DNA from: Natronoarchaeum philippinense
GTDB taxonomy: Archaea > Halobacteriota > Halobacteria > Halobacteriales > Natronoarchaeaceae
DNA: 64,000 nt
Assembly: GCF_900215575.1 (NCBI RefSeq)
Contig: NZ_OBEJ01000003.1
Location: 372,001-436,000 of the forward strand
Direction: 5' to 3'
Shown: piece by piece, positions 1 through 8,595 of the stretch
How positions within the stretch are numbered: the stretch's first letter is position 1
Layout of the letters: every line of letters starts with the position of its first letter
Program-made: the position numbers and the translations under genes
Notes under the pieces: generated by a model
What the model was told of the DNA's origin: nothing
The model's input: the letters and a program-made list of their open reading frames with translations, nothing else
Databases searched by the model: none

Positions 1-1
1 C

Positions 2-940
2 CTCGCGGGCCTCGAAGCGCGCGGCTTCGTCGAGACCGAGGGGTTGCGCGTCGACTCCACCGCACTCGGAACGCTGGCCTCGAAGTACTACCTTCGCCTC
101 GACACTGCCAAACGATTTCACGACGTTGCCACCGGCGAGGAAATCGATGTCGACGCCGTCCTCGAAGCGGTGGCGACCGCCAGCGAGTTCGACTCGGTCA
201 ACGCCCGTTCCGCCGAGCGCGACGCCATCTCGGCGGTGCTGTCGGGCCAGACGGTCGGCGATGTCGACGCCGGCCAGCGCAAGGTGCTGGCGATCTTGCA
301 CTCCTCGATGACCGGCTCGACGCCGGCCGACCTCTCCAGCGACGCGTGGGTGATCCGCCAGAACGCGGTTCGGCTGCTCTCTTCGCTACAGGCCTTCTTC
401 GAGCGCTTCGCAGAGCCACGGGCAGCCAACCTCGCCCGGCGCGTCGAGGCGCGCCTCGAAAACGGCGTCAGCGACGACGCCGTCGGGCTGACCGCGGTCG
501 ATGGCATCGGCTCGGGCCGGGCGAGCAAACTGGCCTCCGAGGGACTGACGACGCCGGCGGACGTTCAGTCGGCCGGCGTGGATGGGTTAGTGGCCGCGGG
601 CCTCTCGGACGGCGTCGCCGAGCGCGTCGTCGACGCCGCCGGCGAGCTTCCCGTGGTCGGCATCGACTGGGGCGCCTTCCCCGACTCGATCGCGCAGGGC
701 GACAACGAGATGTGTGAAGTCACTGTGACCAACGCCGGCGAGGGCGCGCAGGCGGGCGTGCGCGTGACGGTCAACGGCGTCGAAATGACCGCCACCGAAG
801 CGTATCTCTCCCAGCCCGTCGAGGTGCCGGTCGGCGTCTTCGGCGGGTCGGAAAGCCCGATGGAGTTCACGGTCGAGGTCTGTTTCCCGGATCTGCCGCT
901 GTTGCCGGTGCGGGACTCGCGGACGGTGCGGGTGGAGTAG
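2..940 (+). CDS. Ski2-like DEAD/DEAH helicase, C-terminal part (5' end outside window)
   Basis: The reading frame is open to the left edge, so about 313 C-terminal residues are visible and the ATPase core is missing. What remains is a helical Sec63-like region, then a helix-hairpin-helix segment (VDGIGSGRASKLASEG, about residues 165-190 of the visible part), then a beta-rich Ig-like tail ending at the stop. This order is typical of the C-terminal half of haloarchaeal superfamily-2 helicases related to Ski2/Hel308. A TTG at 44 lies in frame but is unlikely to be the start, because similar sequence continues upstream of it. The stop abuts the stop of the convergent HAD gene. The helicase family is inferred only from this tail. 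Confidence 0.7.
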   Translation, partial: LAGLEARGFVETEGLRVDSTALGTLASKYYLRLDTAKRFHDVATGEEIDVDAVLEAVATASEFDSVNARSAERDAISAVLSGQTVGDVDAGQRKVLAILHSSMTGSTPADLSSDAWVIRQNAVRLLSSLQAFFERFAEPRAANLARRVEARLENGVSDDAVGLTAVDGIGSGRASKLASEGLTTPADVQSAGVDGLVAAGLSDGVAERVVDAAGELPVVGIDWGAFPDSIAQGDNEMCEVTVTNAGEGAQAGVRVTVNGVEMTATEAYLSQPVEVPVGVFGGSESPMEFTVEVCFPDLPLLPVRDSRTVRVE

Positions 941-1597
941 TCAGCTCGTCAGCTCCAACAACAGGCCGCGCAACTCCTGTGGGCCGTCTGCGACGTGATC
1001 GGCCGTCGAGAGATCCATCCCCTGATTGATCTCGGTCCGGTAACCGACGCTGGTCATTCCCGCGCGGTTCGCGGCTTCGACGCCGTTTTCGGAATCTTCG
1101 ACGGCGATGCACTCGCTCGGGTCGACGCCGACCTCCGCGGCTCCGATCTCGTACACTTCGGGTTCGGGCTTGCTCGGCCCGTCGATCTCGTTGCCGCTGA
1201 CGACGGCGTCGAAGTGCTCGTCGATGCCGAACCGGTCGACGACGATGCCGATCCAGTCCAGCGGCGACGAGGAGACGACGGCCGTTCGGACGCCGCGGTC
1301 GCGCAGGTCGTCGGCCAGCGCCTCGAACCCCTCCAGCAACTCGGCGTGCTCGTGGTACAGCTCCTCGGCGGCGTCCTCGTAGTAGGCCTCGAACTCCTCG
1401 CGACCCATATCGAGGTGTTCGCCGTAGTGTTCCTCGAGGTAGCCGTGGATCTCGCGGTAGTTCATCCCCGTGATCTCCTCGTCGTCGACGACGCCCTCGC
1501 CGACGGCCTCGGGCAGGACCTGCTCCTCTTCGAGTTCGACCCAGTACTCTTCGGAGTCGACCAGCACGCCGTCCATGTCGAACAACACTGCGTCCAT
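941..1597 (-). CDS. HAD-superfamily hydrolase (phosphoglycolate phosphatase / beta-phosphoglucomutase type)
   Basis: The 218-residue protein begins MDAVLFDMDGVLVDSE, which carries the DxD nucleophile motif of HAD phosphatases. It is followed by a helical cap (about residues 17-85), the motif II serine region VVSSSP, a lysine in KPEPEVY, and the acidic motif IAVEDSENGVEAA. I chose the ATG at 1597 because the DxD strand follows directly; an in-frame ATG further up would add 23 non-conserved residues. HAD enzymes hydrolyse phosphate esters of small metabolites in the cytoplasm. The substrate cannot be told from sequence. The gene stands alone, convergent with the helicase fragment. Confidence 0.85.
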   Translation of the reverse strand: MDAVLFDMDGVLVDSEEYWVELEEEQVLPEAVGEGVVDDEEITGMNYREIHGYLEEHYGEHLDMGREEFEAYYEDAAEELYHEHAELLEGFEALADDLRDRGVRTAVVSSSPLDWIGIVVDRFGIDEHFDAVVSGNEIDGPSKPEPEVYEIGAAEVGVDPSECIAVEDSENGVEAANRAGMTSVGYRTEINQGMDLSTADHVADGPQELRGLLLELTS

Positions 1598-1705
1598 TGT
1601 CGGGCAGTTCGTGACCGGGCGAGAAATACGCCTGAGAATCGGCAGGCTAGGCGGGGTTTCTGGCACCGCTACGACGCCGCAGAACGGGTAGCCCCCGAAT
1701 GGCCG

Positions 1706-2686
1706 TCAGGCCGGCTCTTCTTCGTACTCGGTGCGCTCTTTGAGCAGGTCGCGGAACTCGTCGGGGTTGTCGATCGACTCGGCCTCCTCGCGCTCGATGA
1801 GTGCGGTGCCGTCGACCGAGTCGCGCTTGGCGCTGTCGACGAAGTAGACCGAGCGGGTGCCGACGACCTCCCCGAGCGAGCCCATGATCCGGGCGCGTTT
1901 CTCGGCGGCGCGCGTGAACTTCGAGTGGCCCGTCAGGACGGTGCCCTCGACCGGCTGGGTGTCTTCGGCGTCCTCGCTGACGGCCTTGAACGGCGCTCGA
2001 AGCGTCGGATGCACGTCGTAGCCCGCACGGGTCATGACCGTCACCATGCGCTCGTCGTCGGGGTTGGCGTCGGGCTCGTTCGGCGTCGGGTCCTCGTCGC
2101 GGACCTCGTCGGCGCCTTCGAGCACGTCGACCGGGCTGGTCAGCCCGGAGCCGAACATCTCTTCGAGCTGCATCGCCACCTCGATCGAGGCGTTCATGCC
2201 GTCCTCGTACTTCGAGACGGTGCGCCGCGAGACGCCCAGCTCGGAGGCAAGTTGGCCGAGGCTCCAGCCGCGCTCCTCGCGCTTGTCTTCGAGAATTTCG
2301 CTGTCGATGCTGACGTACAGGCCGCCGGGGGCCGCGTAGATCAGCGGCGGGATGCCCTCGACGAACAGGTCCATCGCGGTATCCGGGCTCAGCGCCGGGA
2401 CGCCGTGGCGGAAGTAGACGACCTCGGGTTTGAGTTCCTCGTCGCGGGTCCGCAGGCCGAGCACCAGCGGCGTCGCGTCGAGGTACGCGCCGATGCGACG
2501 CATCTCTTGGCCCGTCTCGGCGTCGAAGGCGTCGACGTTGCGGAGGATCTTGAGCAACACCAGATCCTCTCCTCGGCGGGCCGCGATATCGAAGCTCCGC
2601 GGGCGGATCGCACAGCGGTCGCTCACCATAAAGCCCGCATCCTCGAGCATGGCGACGACGTTACCCACCAGCGCAGACCGGGACAT
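1706..2686 (-). CDS. Putative HTH-type (XRE/Cro-C1) transcriptional regulator
   Basis: The protein has 326 residues. The N-terminal part (about 1-110) looks like a nuclease-fold or sensor domain (motif [20 protein letters not shown]). It is followed by a Cro/C1 helix-turn-helix (about 120-175, [20 protein letters not shown]) and a C-terminal domain of unknown role. This arrangement is conserved as a one-copy archaeal family annotated as a putative HTH-type regulatory protein. The ATG at 2686 ([10 protein letters not shown]) is preferred because the in-frame extension to 2743 has no family-like sequence. A T-rich stretch upstream (around 2700-2715) could be its promoter. The target genes are unknown. 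Confidence 0.8.
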   Translation of the reverse strand: MSRSALVGNVVAMLEDAGFMVSDRCAIRPRSFDIAARRGEDLVLLKILRNVDAFDAETGQEMRRIGAYLDATPLVLGLRTRDEELKPEVVYFRHGVPALSPDTAMDLFVEGIPPLIYAAPGGLYVSIDSEILEDKREERGWSLGQLASELGVSRRTVSKYEDGMNASIEVAMQLEEMFGSGLTSPVDVLEGADEVRDEDPTPNEPDANPDDERMVTVMTRAGYDVHPTLRAPFKAVSEDAEDTQPVEGTVLTGHSKFTRAAEKRARIMGSLGEVVGTRSVYFVDSAKRDSVDGTALIEREEAESIDNPDEFRDLLKERTEYEEEPA

Positions 2687-2776
2687 ACCCGTACGTAAGT
2701 AATTGGCCCTATTTAGGAATTGTGCCGTCTCTATCGCCCGCACGTCCGGTGATTACTCCCGTTCGTGGCAGATAGC

Positions 2777-3094
2777 TCACGCTCGGTCGGGCAACTCGAC
2801 GGTTTCGGGATCGGGCATCCACAGCAGGTCGATGGCGACGCCGAGCGTCAGCGGCGTCACGATGACGAGCACGATCGCTACCGTCCTGCCGCCGAGGTCG
2901 CCGCCGATCCCCAGTGGGCCGCTCAGGACGAGCGTGCTGGCGACCAGCAACATCGGAATGAACACGACGGTGTACACCGCCGACCCCCAGTCCGTATCCA
3001 GCCGAAGCCGGAAAAAGCGTGTCACGACCGCGGTAATCAGCGTATGGAGGGCGACGACGAACAGCAGTCCCAACACCGCACCGATGGTGGCCAT
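2777..3094 (-). CDS. Small haloarchaeal membrane protein, unknown function
   Basis: The 105-residue protein (start MATIGAVLGLLFVVAL) has about three hydrophobic segments: residues 1-24, 40-60 and 67-90. A short acidic C-terminal tail (PDPETVELPDRA) follows. I do not recognise a characterised family. It reads in the same direction as the opsin cluster but is 92 bases beyond the blh stop, so it may be the last gene of that transcription unit. The ATG at 3094 fits the hydrophobic N-terminus; longer in-frame versions run into the blh gene and are arginine-rich shadow sequence. Confidence 0.6.
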   Translation of the reverse strand: MATIGAVLGLLFVVALHTLITAVVTRFFRLRLDTDWGSAVYTVVFIPMLLVASTLVLSGPLGIGGDLGGRTVAIVLVIVTPLTLGVAIDLLWMPDPETVELPDRA

Positions 3095-3186
3095 ACCCCA
3101 CCTTCGGCGTCGCCGACCTTTTCGCTGTCGGAAGGCGACGCGTGGGCATCGGTGACACCTGTCGACCGCCAATGACGGTGACCGTG

Positions 3187-4287
3187 CTACGAGTCCCCCA
3201 CCTCGTATGTCGGAGATGCTCCACCGCCGCCGACACTTGTGGGGTTCCAGAGCCCCTGCCGACGATCCAGTGCGAAGACCACGATGGTGTGTGGAAGCGT
3301 CAACGCTGCAATAAACGCGAGATAGAGCCCCAGCGAGGACAGTGGTTCGCTCCCCGGTGCGACCACGACGTAACTCGCCGCGAGCACTGCGAGTGAAACT
3401 ACCGTCAACGGCGCGGCGTCGCGTCCGACGCGACCGAGCGCCCGCACGGATGCCCCCGACGAGAGCGCCGCCGCGCCCGCAGGATCGAGCGCCGCTAGCC
3501 TCCCGACGTGGCGCAGCGAATGCCACAGACAGAAGTACACGCCGATCGACAACAGCGGCGGCACCGTCCAGAAGTACGCCCACAGCAGCGCCGTTTCCCC
3601 CGCGTCGATCCGCCATCCGGTCGTGGCACCGGTTCGCCGGTAGCCGTCGGCTAGCGCAGCTATCGTGACCACGGCCAGTGCGATTCCAAGCGCGGATCGG
3701 AACGCCGGCGAGAACGGCCATGCGGGAATTTCCACCGCACCGAACGGGGCGGCCATCGCGGCAACGACTCGTCGGTACCACCCCGGAAACGCGAGCAACG
3801 GCACCACCATCGGAACGCCGCCCCGAACCGTCACAGCGAGTGCGCGTTGGCGTCGTGACCGGAGGTGTTCAGCGTCGACCAGCGCGACGAGCGAGTACAG
3901 ATCTCCCTGTCCCCAGTGGACCCACGTCAGCACCAGAAACGATACCGCAGCGAAGATCGGTGTGACCACCCAAACGGCGGCGTAGGCACTGCCGACGAGG
4001 AGATAGAGCCCGCCGACGCGGGCGAGCGATCTCCAACCGGGCCGTCTGCCGGCCGCGCGCGGCAACGCTAAGTGGTCGACAGCACCGTGGGGAACCCCCA
4101 ACACGACGAGGCTCGCGGCGAGCGGAACGAGCTGCAGTGCGAGCGACAGTGATCCCAGCGGCGCGACGATGTCCGCGCCCAGTACCAGTGCGACGGCCAC
4201 CCACGACGGAACGACGACCGTGCGGACCAAGGATCGGCGGACGGCGTCGTCTGCGAGTGTCGGCCGCCGACAGCCGGCCTCCGTCAC
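3187..4287 (-). CDS. blh: Brp/Blh family beta-carotene 15,15'-dioxygenase
   Basis: This 366-residue multi-pass membrane protein belongs to the Brp/Blh family, which splits beta-carotene into two retinals. Visible family marks are VPHGAVDHLALPR (about residues 65-77), LTWVHWGQGD, LWHSLRHVGRL and LTLPHTIVVFALDR; their histidines are the expected iron ligands. The start is a GTG at 4287 that overlaps the TGA stop of crtY, so the two are translationally coupled. A longer open frame to 5100 exists, but its upstream part is an arginine-rich out-of-frame shadow of crtY. Together with crtY and bop, it supplies the retinal chromophore of the rhodopsin encoded just upstream. Confidence 0.9.
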   Translation of the reverse strand: MTEAGCRRPTLADDAVRRSLVRTVVVPSWVAVALVLGADIVAPLGSLSLALQLVPLAASLVVLGVPHGAVDHLALPRAAGRRPGWRSLARVGGLYLLVGSAYAAVWVVTPIFAAVSFLVLTWVHWGQGDLYSLVALVDAEHLRSRRQRALAVTVRGGVPMVVPLLAFPGWYRRVVAAMAAPFGAVEIPAWPFSPAFRSALGIALAVVTIAALADGYRRTGATTGWRIDAGETALLWAYFWTVPPLLSIGVYFCLWHSLRHVGRLAALDPAGAAALSSGASVRALGRVGRDAAPLTVVSLAVLAASYVVVAPGSEPLSSLGLYLAFIAALTLPHTIVVFALDRRQGLWNPTSVGGGGASPTYEVGDS

Positions 4288-5003
4288 GTTCTGACCACCC
4301 ACTCGAACAGTACCAACCCCTGAACGACAAACAACGTAGTCACCAGAAAAAACAGGCCCTCTTCGACCGGTAATCCGAACACCGCCGCTCCGATCGTGTG
4401 CTGGTCGGAAAGCGTCCACGTGCCGGACCACAGAGCGACCCTGTCCGCGACACAGAGATACAGCGTCGGCACTGCGACGGCGACACCGACGGTACGGCGG
4501 GCCCGCCAGAGCACCGGCCAACCAAAGCCCCACTGCACCGCCAGCACCGGCCCGGCCCACGCGAGAATCGCCCCGAGATACAACGTCGTGCCGCCACGGA
4601 GTGCGAGCAGCGCACCGCCGACGCCGACGCCGACGCCCGCAAGAACGCCGACGACTCGGTCGGCACTCGATATCGATAGTCGGTCGGCCGTCGGGGCGGG
4701 CAACCGCCGGAGCCACAGCGCGGCCAGCACCGGCTGAACGAAAATGAACAGGTACTCCTCGACGGGGGCGTGCCAGACTCTCGCGGCGACGGCGCCGTCG
4801 CCGTACCACCACACGCCTCTGGCGATGAGGTAGTTGTCCCACGGCGTCGTGTACGCCAACGCGATCCCGACGATGAGCGCCGTGCCGACCCAGTTGCCCG
4901 ACGACCACGCTGATTCCTGTCGCACGACCGTCGTGAGTCCGAGCACGAGCAGCGCCGGCAGCAAAAACAACACGTGGAATTCGATGTACGTGATTGCTGT
5001 CAC
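4284..5003 (-). CDS. crtY: Lycopene beta-cyclase (CrtYcd-type membrane protein)
   Basis: The protein has 239 residues and about seven hydrophobic segments. It carries two repeated cyclase motifs: TTPWDNYLIARGVWWYG (about 52-68) followed by PVEEYLFIFVQP, and a second copy of the EE motif, GLPVEEGLFFLVTT (about 208-221). This is the fused form of the heterodimeric CrtYc/CrtYd cyclases found in haloarchaea and makes beta-carotene from lycopene in the membrane. The start is GTG at 5003, in a 100-base gap after the bop stop. The gene ends in a 4-base overlap with blh. Its position between bop and blh marks a retinal-synthesis operon. Confidence 0.9.
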   Translation of the reverse strand: MTAITYIEFHVLFLLPALLVLGLTTVVRQESAWSSGNWVGTALIVGIALAYTTPWDNYLIARGVWWYGDGAVAARVWHAPVEEYLFIFVQPVLAALWLRRLPAPTADRLSISSADRVVGVLAGVGVGVGGALLALRGGTTLYLGAILAWAGPVLAVQWGFGWPVLWRARRTVGVAVAVPTLYLCVADRVALWSGTWTLSDQHTIGAAVFGLPVEEGLFFLVTTLFVVQGLVLFEWVVRT

Positions 5004-5103
5004 AGGTCTCTCTCGTCGCAGTGTCGTGGCTGTGTGCGTCGGACGGGGCGATCCCGTACCGCGAGTGTGAATCCGAGACGACGGACGCGACGCCGGTCAC
5101 CAG

Positions 5104-5847
5104 TCAGGCCGTCGGCGTCGCGCGCTGGATCGTCCCCGCTTCGTCGAGGACGGCGTGGCTGCGGAGCAGGATGTACCCGAAGCCGGCCTTTGCAGTTAGG
5201 TCCAGAAGCGCAAACCCTGCCGTCTCGGCGGGCAGCCCGATGAGACCGAGCCCCTCGGTACCGACGATCCACCAGACTGGGTACGCCGCCCAGAGCACCG
5301 TCAGTAGATTCCGCAACTGGACGAACTTGCTCTGAGCTTCCGCCGAGAGGGCATCGGCCTGCTCGGAGAGCGCTCCGAACAGGAAGTAGAGCAACACCAC
5401 CAAGAACGCCGTGCTGACGCCCCACCAGATCAGCCGTTGTGCGCCGGCGGCGAACGCGCCGCCGTCGCCGGTCAGGGTGGCGATCGCTCCGGTGCCGATC
5501 ATCAAAACGTCGAGCCCGACCAGCGTCCCGATCGTGTTGCGATCGGCTCCGGCGAGCAGTCCGAGGTCGATCAGCAACAGCGGCGTGGTGAATATCCAGT
5601 CGGTGTATCGCGCCCAGTAGACGACGATCGTCTCGCCGCCGACCGTGACTTCGACTAGTCCGAATCCCAGTGCCATCGCAAGGTAGTTTACGAACGCGAT
5701 GGCGGTGATAAACGTCGTCACGATGTAGAATTTCTTTCGTCGGTCCTCCTCGACGCCCCAGCCGCGAGCGACGAAGTAGATCGTCGCGAGGAACATCCCT
5801 GCCGTGCCGAGCCACAGCCAGATGGCCTCGGAGCCTGGTTCGAGCAT
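5104..5847 (-). CDS. bop: Bacteriorhodopsin-type light-driven proton pump
   Basis: The 247-residue protein has seven membrane helices. Helix C reads [19 protein letters not shown], giving R80, D83, T87 and D94, which match R82, D85, T89 and D96 of Halobacterium bacteriorhodopsin. Helix G reads [11 protein letters not shown], with D216 and the retinal Schiff-base lysine K220. The proton-release pair is present as E198 and E208. Both the D85 and D96 equivalents are acidic, so this is an outward proton pump rather than a chloride pump or sensory rhodopsin. Leucine 91 at the L93 position suggests green-light absorption. The ATG at 5847 gives a leaderless arrangement with a TATA-like box about 30 bases upstream. 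Confidence 0.95.
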   Translation of the reverse strand: MLEPGSEAIWLWLGTAGMFLATIYFVARGWGVEEDRRKKFYIVTTFITAIAFVNYLAMALGFGLVEVTVGGETIVVYWARYTDWIFTTPLLLIDLGLLAGADRNTIGTLVGLDVLMIGTGAIATLTGDGGAFAAGAQRLIWWGVSTAFLVVLLYFLFGALSEQADALSAEAQSKFVQLRNLLTVLWAAYPVWWIVGTEGLGLIGLPAETAGFALLDLTAKAGFGYILLRSHAVLDEAGTIQRATPTA

Positions 5848-5873
5848 GGTACACCCGTAACTTCGTCTCAAAC

Positions 5874-5899
5874 CTGTAAATCGGTACTACCACACTGGT
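5874..5899 (-). promoter_or_regulatory. Putative bop promoter: TATA-like box and upstream palindrome
   Basis: Read on the minus strand, CGATTTACAG (5874-5883) sits about 30 bases before the bop ATG, the spacing expected for a leaderless haloarchaeal transcript. Ten or so bases further upstream lies ACCAGTGTGGT (5889-5899), a short inverted repeat at the place where the Bat-responsive upstream activator sequence lies in Halobacterium bop. The match to that activator sequence is partial, so its role is inferred from position. Confidence 0.45.
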
Positions 5900-5922
5900 C
5901 GGGCAATCCATGTAGGATTTTA

Positions 5923-8049
5923 TTAGCCGGACAGCTCGTCGCGTTCTTCGTAGAATGCGGCGACGAGTTTTCGCTCGGCGGCACGCAAGTGTTGGTGGAA
6001 CGTCGAACGCGTGATATCCATCGACTCCGCTAGCTCGTCGCCGGAGATCGGTCTCGGCCACTCGAAATAGTCGCTTGCGTACGCACGCCGGAGCGCACTC
6101 TGCTGACGGTCGGTGAGGCGTCCTTCCAGTCTCGCTGCGAACTCGCGTTGGGTCTCCGCGGGTCGGTCGCGCTCGCGATACGCAAGCAGGTCGACGCCCG
6201 GAAACCGTTCCGTGATCCGATCGGCGACCTCTCGTGCATCGTCGGTTTGAGAGACGCTGGCCGTCAGTCTCGCCCGGCTCGGATCGGCCACGATCGATCG
6301 CGTTTCGACGCCCCACTCGGCGAGCACCTCCACGACGAATGGCTCGCCGAACTTGATCTCCGCGAGGCAGCCGTCATCGGTGATCGTCGTGATATTCGCC
6401 GCCGCGATCTGCGGGAGCGCTGTAGCAGTCGCCTCCAGCCGTTGGGGATCTGCTCCGGTCACATCAACGAACGTCACCAACTGCCCGTCGGCGGCGCGGA
6501 CCGACCCAACGTACTCGACGTGACAGTCGAGGTCGTCTGCGAGCGAGACGACAAATAGGTCGCTCCCGAGAACGCCGAACTCCAGTTCCGCAACCGTGTC
6601 AGTCGTTAGTCGCTCTTCGCTTTCTCGTGCGTTGATCGCGGTGGCGATTGCTCGCCCGAGTGCGGTTAAGATCGCACGCTCGTGCTCTGCGAACACTCCT
6701 CGTTCGGCCGCGTAGACACAGAGGACGCCGTGGACGGTATCCCGATACGCCAGCGGTACGGCTGCCATCGACTGGAAGCGATCCGGCCAGTCGCCGCCGT
6801 GCAGTCGACCGCCGGGGCTGTTCGCGCTGTCTTGCACGACCGCGAGTTCGCGGTCGTCGATCGCCGTTCCGATCACCGTCTCGGGGCCGAACTCCACGTC
6901 GAGTTCGTCGACAAACTGCGCGTTTTGGCTCGTATCAGCCGCCGGGTGTACCTGATCGTTCACAACGTCGTAGTCGCCGATCCAAGCGAAGTCGTAGGGC
7001 TCGGCGTCACCGATCCGCTCGCAGATGTCGCCTATCATCTCTTCTCGGCAGGACGCCTCCACGAGCGTTTGGGTCACATCGAGGACGAGCCCGTCGATCC
7101 GATCGAGCAACCGTTCTAGCGTCTGGCGCTCGTTGTCGAGCGATTCGGCCCGCTGCCGAGCCGCGAACTGGGCCCGCTTTCGGTCCGTGATATCCGTCTG
7201 GAACCCGACGAAGTAGGCCAGTTCGTCGCCGTAGATCGGCGCGAGGTCGACCCGGTTCCAGAACATCCGTCCGTCTTTTCGATAGTTGATCAACTCCTCG
7301 CTGGCTGGCACGCCGGCATCGATCGCGTCTCGAAGTCGGTCGACCGGCTCGGACGCCGTCGCCGGGCCTTGAAGGAACCGACAGTTTTTCCCGAGTACTG
7401 TTGCCCGATCGTAGCCTGTCAGCCGTTCGAACGCCTCGTTGACGTAAATCAGTGGTTCGTCCTCACGCTGGGCATCGGCGATGGTAATGCCGACCGGTGC
7501 TTCGTCCATCGCTCGCTCTTTGAGCGCCATCGGAACCTCCTCGTCCGCCGATCCCGGAACATCGATGGTGCCTCGATTGTCGGGTCGCCGTTCCAGAAGC
7601 TCCGTCACCGTCTCGGCGAGCCGTTCGACACCGGCTGCCAGCGGCGGCTTGATGACGTACTCGGTGACTCCCGCTGAGAGTGCTGCACTGGCGAGTGTTT
7701 CGTCACCGTCCTCGACGAACAGGATGACAGGCATCGTCGGAAACCCCTCACGTACCGACGACAGCAGTTCGAGCCCGCCATCGTCCGGAAGGTCGTGCTC
7801 GCAGATTACACAGTCGATCGGCTTTCTAAGCACCAGTTCGCGCGCGCTCTCGGCGGTCCGTGCGGTCTCGACGACGGCGTCCCCGAACGCGGTAGAAACG
7901 GCCTCTACAGCTGCGTCGTCGGGATCGACGTACAGCAGATGGTCGGTTCTGCCGTCTGGGCTGACCATAGGCGTGCTGGCGGCATAGGCGGCCAAGTGCC
8001 TTGTTTCCGTAAGTATGCCATCGCAGGGGTAAGACTCCGTTTCCCCCAC
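5923..8049 (-). CDS. bat: Bacterio-opsin activator with receiver-like, LOV, GAF and HTH_10 domains
   Basis: Domains in order, numbered from the GTG at 8049 (708 aa): receiver-like (about 36-155), PAS of LOV type (about 175-292), GAF (about 330-470), Bat-family domain (about 480-640) and HTH_10 DNA-binding domain (about 645-700). The LOV domain carries the full flavin signature: GKNCRFLQ with C223, N255 in NYRKDG, N265 in FWN and Q284 in GFQTD. The receiver has E84 where the phosphorylated Asp is expected, while K134 is kept. An ATG at 7968 (MVSPDGRTDH) is an equally good start and gives 681 residues. Bat proteins activate bop transcription. This gene is 75 bases upstream of bop on the same strand. 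Confidence 0.9.
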   Translation of the reverse strand: MGETESYPCDGILTETRHLAAYAASTPMVSPDGRTDHLLYVDPDDAAVEAVSTAFGDAVVETARTAESARELVLRKPIDCVICEHDLPDDGGLELLSSVREGFPTMPVILFVEDGDETLASAALSAGVTEYVIKPPLAAGVERLAETVTELLERRPDNRGTIDVPGSADEEVPMALKERAMDEAPVGITIADAQREDEPLIYVNEAFERLTGYDRATVLGKNCRFLQGPATASEPVDRLRDAIDAGVPASEELINYRKDGRMFWNRVDLAPIYGDELAYFVGFQTDITDRKRAQFAARQRAESLDNERQTLERLLDRIDGLVLDVTQTLVEASCREEMIGDICERIGDAEPYDFAWIGDYDVVNDQVHPAADTSQNAQFVDELDVEFGPETVIGTAIDDRELAVVQDSANSPGGRLHGGDWPDRFQSMAAVPLAYRDTVHGVLCVYAAERGVFAEHERAILTALGRAIATAINARESEERLTTDTVAELEFGVLGSDLFVVSLADDLDCHVEYVGSVRAADGQLVTFVDVTGADPQRLEATATALPQIAAANITTITDDGCLAEIKFGEPFVVEVLAEWGVETRSIVADPSRARLTASVSQTDDAREVADRITERFPGVDLLAYRERDRPAETQREFAARLEGRLTDRQQSALRRAYASDYFEWPRPISGDELAESMDITRSTFHQHLRAAERKLVAAFYEERDELSG

Positions 8050-8118
8050 AGCCTGTGACCGTAACTCGCCGTTATAGCGAGCTCGAGGCGAACATCCGGT
8101 TTCTGACGGGGATGAATA

Positions 8119-8526
8119 TCAATCCACCAACTGCTGTAACTGCGCACGTCGCCGCTGTAGATCGACCTGCGCGTCGACCGCTGGATCGGACGCCAACCGA
8201 TCCAGCACGAGAAATACGTCGGTGCCGCCGGCTTCGAGCCGGTCGACCAGAAACTGGATCTCGGCTTTGTTGAGGACCAGCGATTCCAGCAGCCCGAGCA
8301 ACAACGCGACCCCTGTGGCGGCGTCCGGATCGGCCGGGAACGCGTCGTGGATCGACGCCGAACCGTCCGCGGCGTCGGCATCCTGCACGACGGCGTCGCG
8401 AGCGGGCGCGACAGTGAGACACGCCGGACAGATCGCTACCGTCGGTGCCTCCTCTGGTGCGCACTCGCGTAACTCGTCGGGGACCTCGAAGACGACGGCG
8501 TCGCCGCCGCAGGCGTCACAGCGCAT
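8119..8526 (-). CDS. Haloarchaeal zinc-ribbon-like protein (DUF6276-type)
   Basis: The 135-residue protein starts MRCDACGGDAVVFEVPDEL and has a second CxxC pair in ICPACLTV, so the first 45 residues form a likely zinc ribbon. A helical segment with LLLGLLESLVLNKAEIQFLV and an arginine/glutamine-rich end follow. I recognise the pattern as a small haloarchaea-only family, DUF6276; that name is from memory. The function is unknown. It lies between bat and the ATPase subunit D gene on the same strand. The start at 8526 places the first CxxC at the N-terminus. Confidence 0.7.
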   Translation of the reverse strand: MRCDACGGDAVVFEVPDELRECAPEEAPTVAICPACLTVAPARDAVVQDADAADGSASIHDAFPADPDAATGVALLLGLLESLVLNKAEIQFLVDRLEAGGTDVFLVLDRLASDPAVDAQVDLQRRRAQLQQLVD

Positions 8527-8595
8527 GCTCGACACGAGGGATCGAAGGAAGAAAAGCGCCCGGAGAAGACGGCGATCGAGAACGCGGTGATCCGC

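Noticed and set aside
995-2698. Plus-strand ORF across HAD and HTH genes
   Set aside because: Antisense shadow spanning two unrelated real genes.
4288-5100. N-terminal extension of blh
   Set aside because: Overlaps crtY in another frame, is arginine-rich and lacks membrane helices; the GTG at 4287 overlapping the crtY stop is a better start.
5104-5847. Halorhodopsin or sensory rhodopsin
   Set aside because: The D85 and D96 equivalents and the proton-release glutamates are all present, which defines a proton pump; no transducer gene is adjacent.
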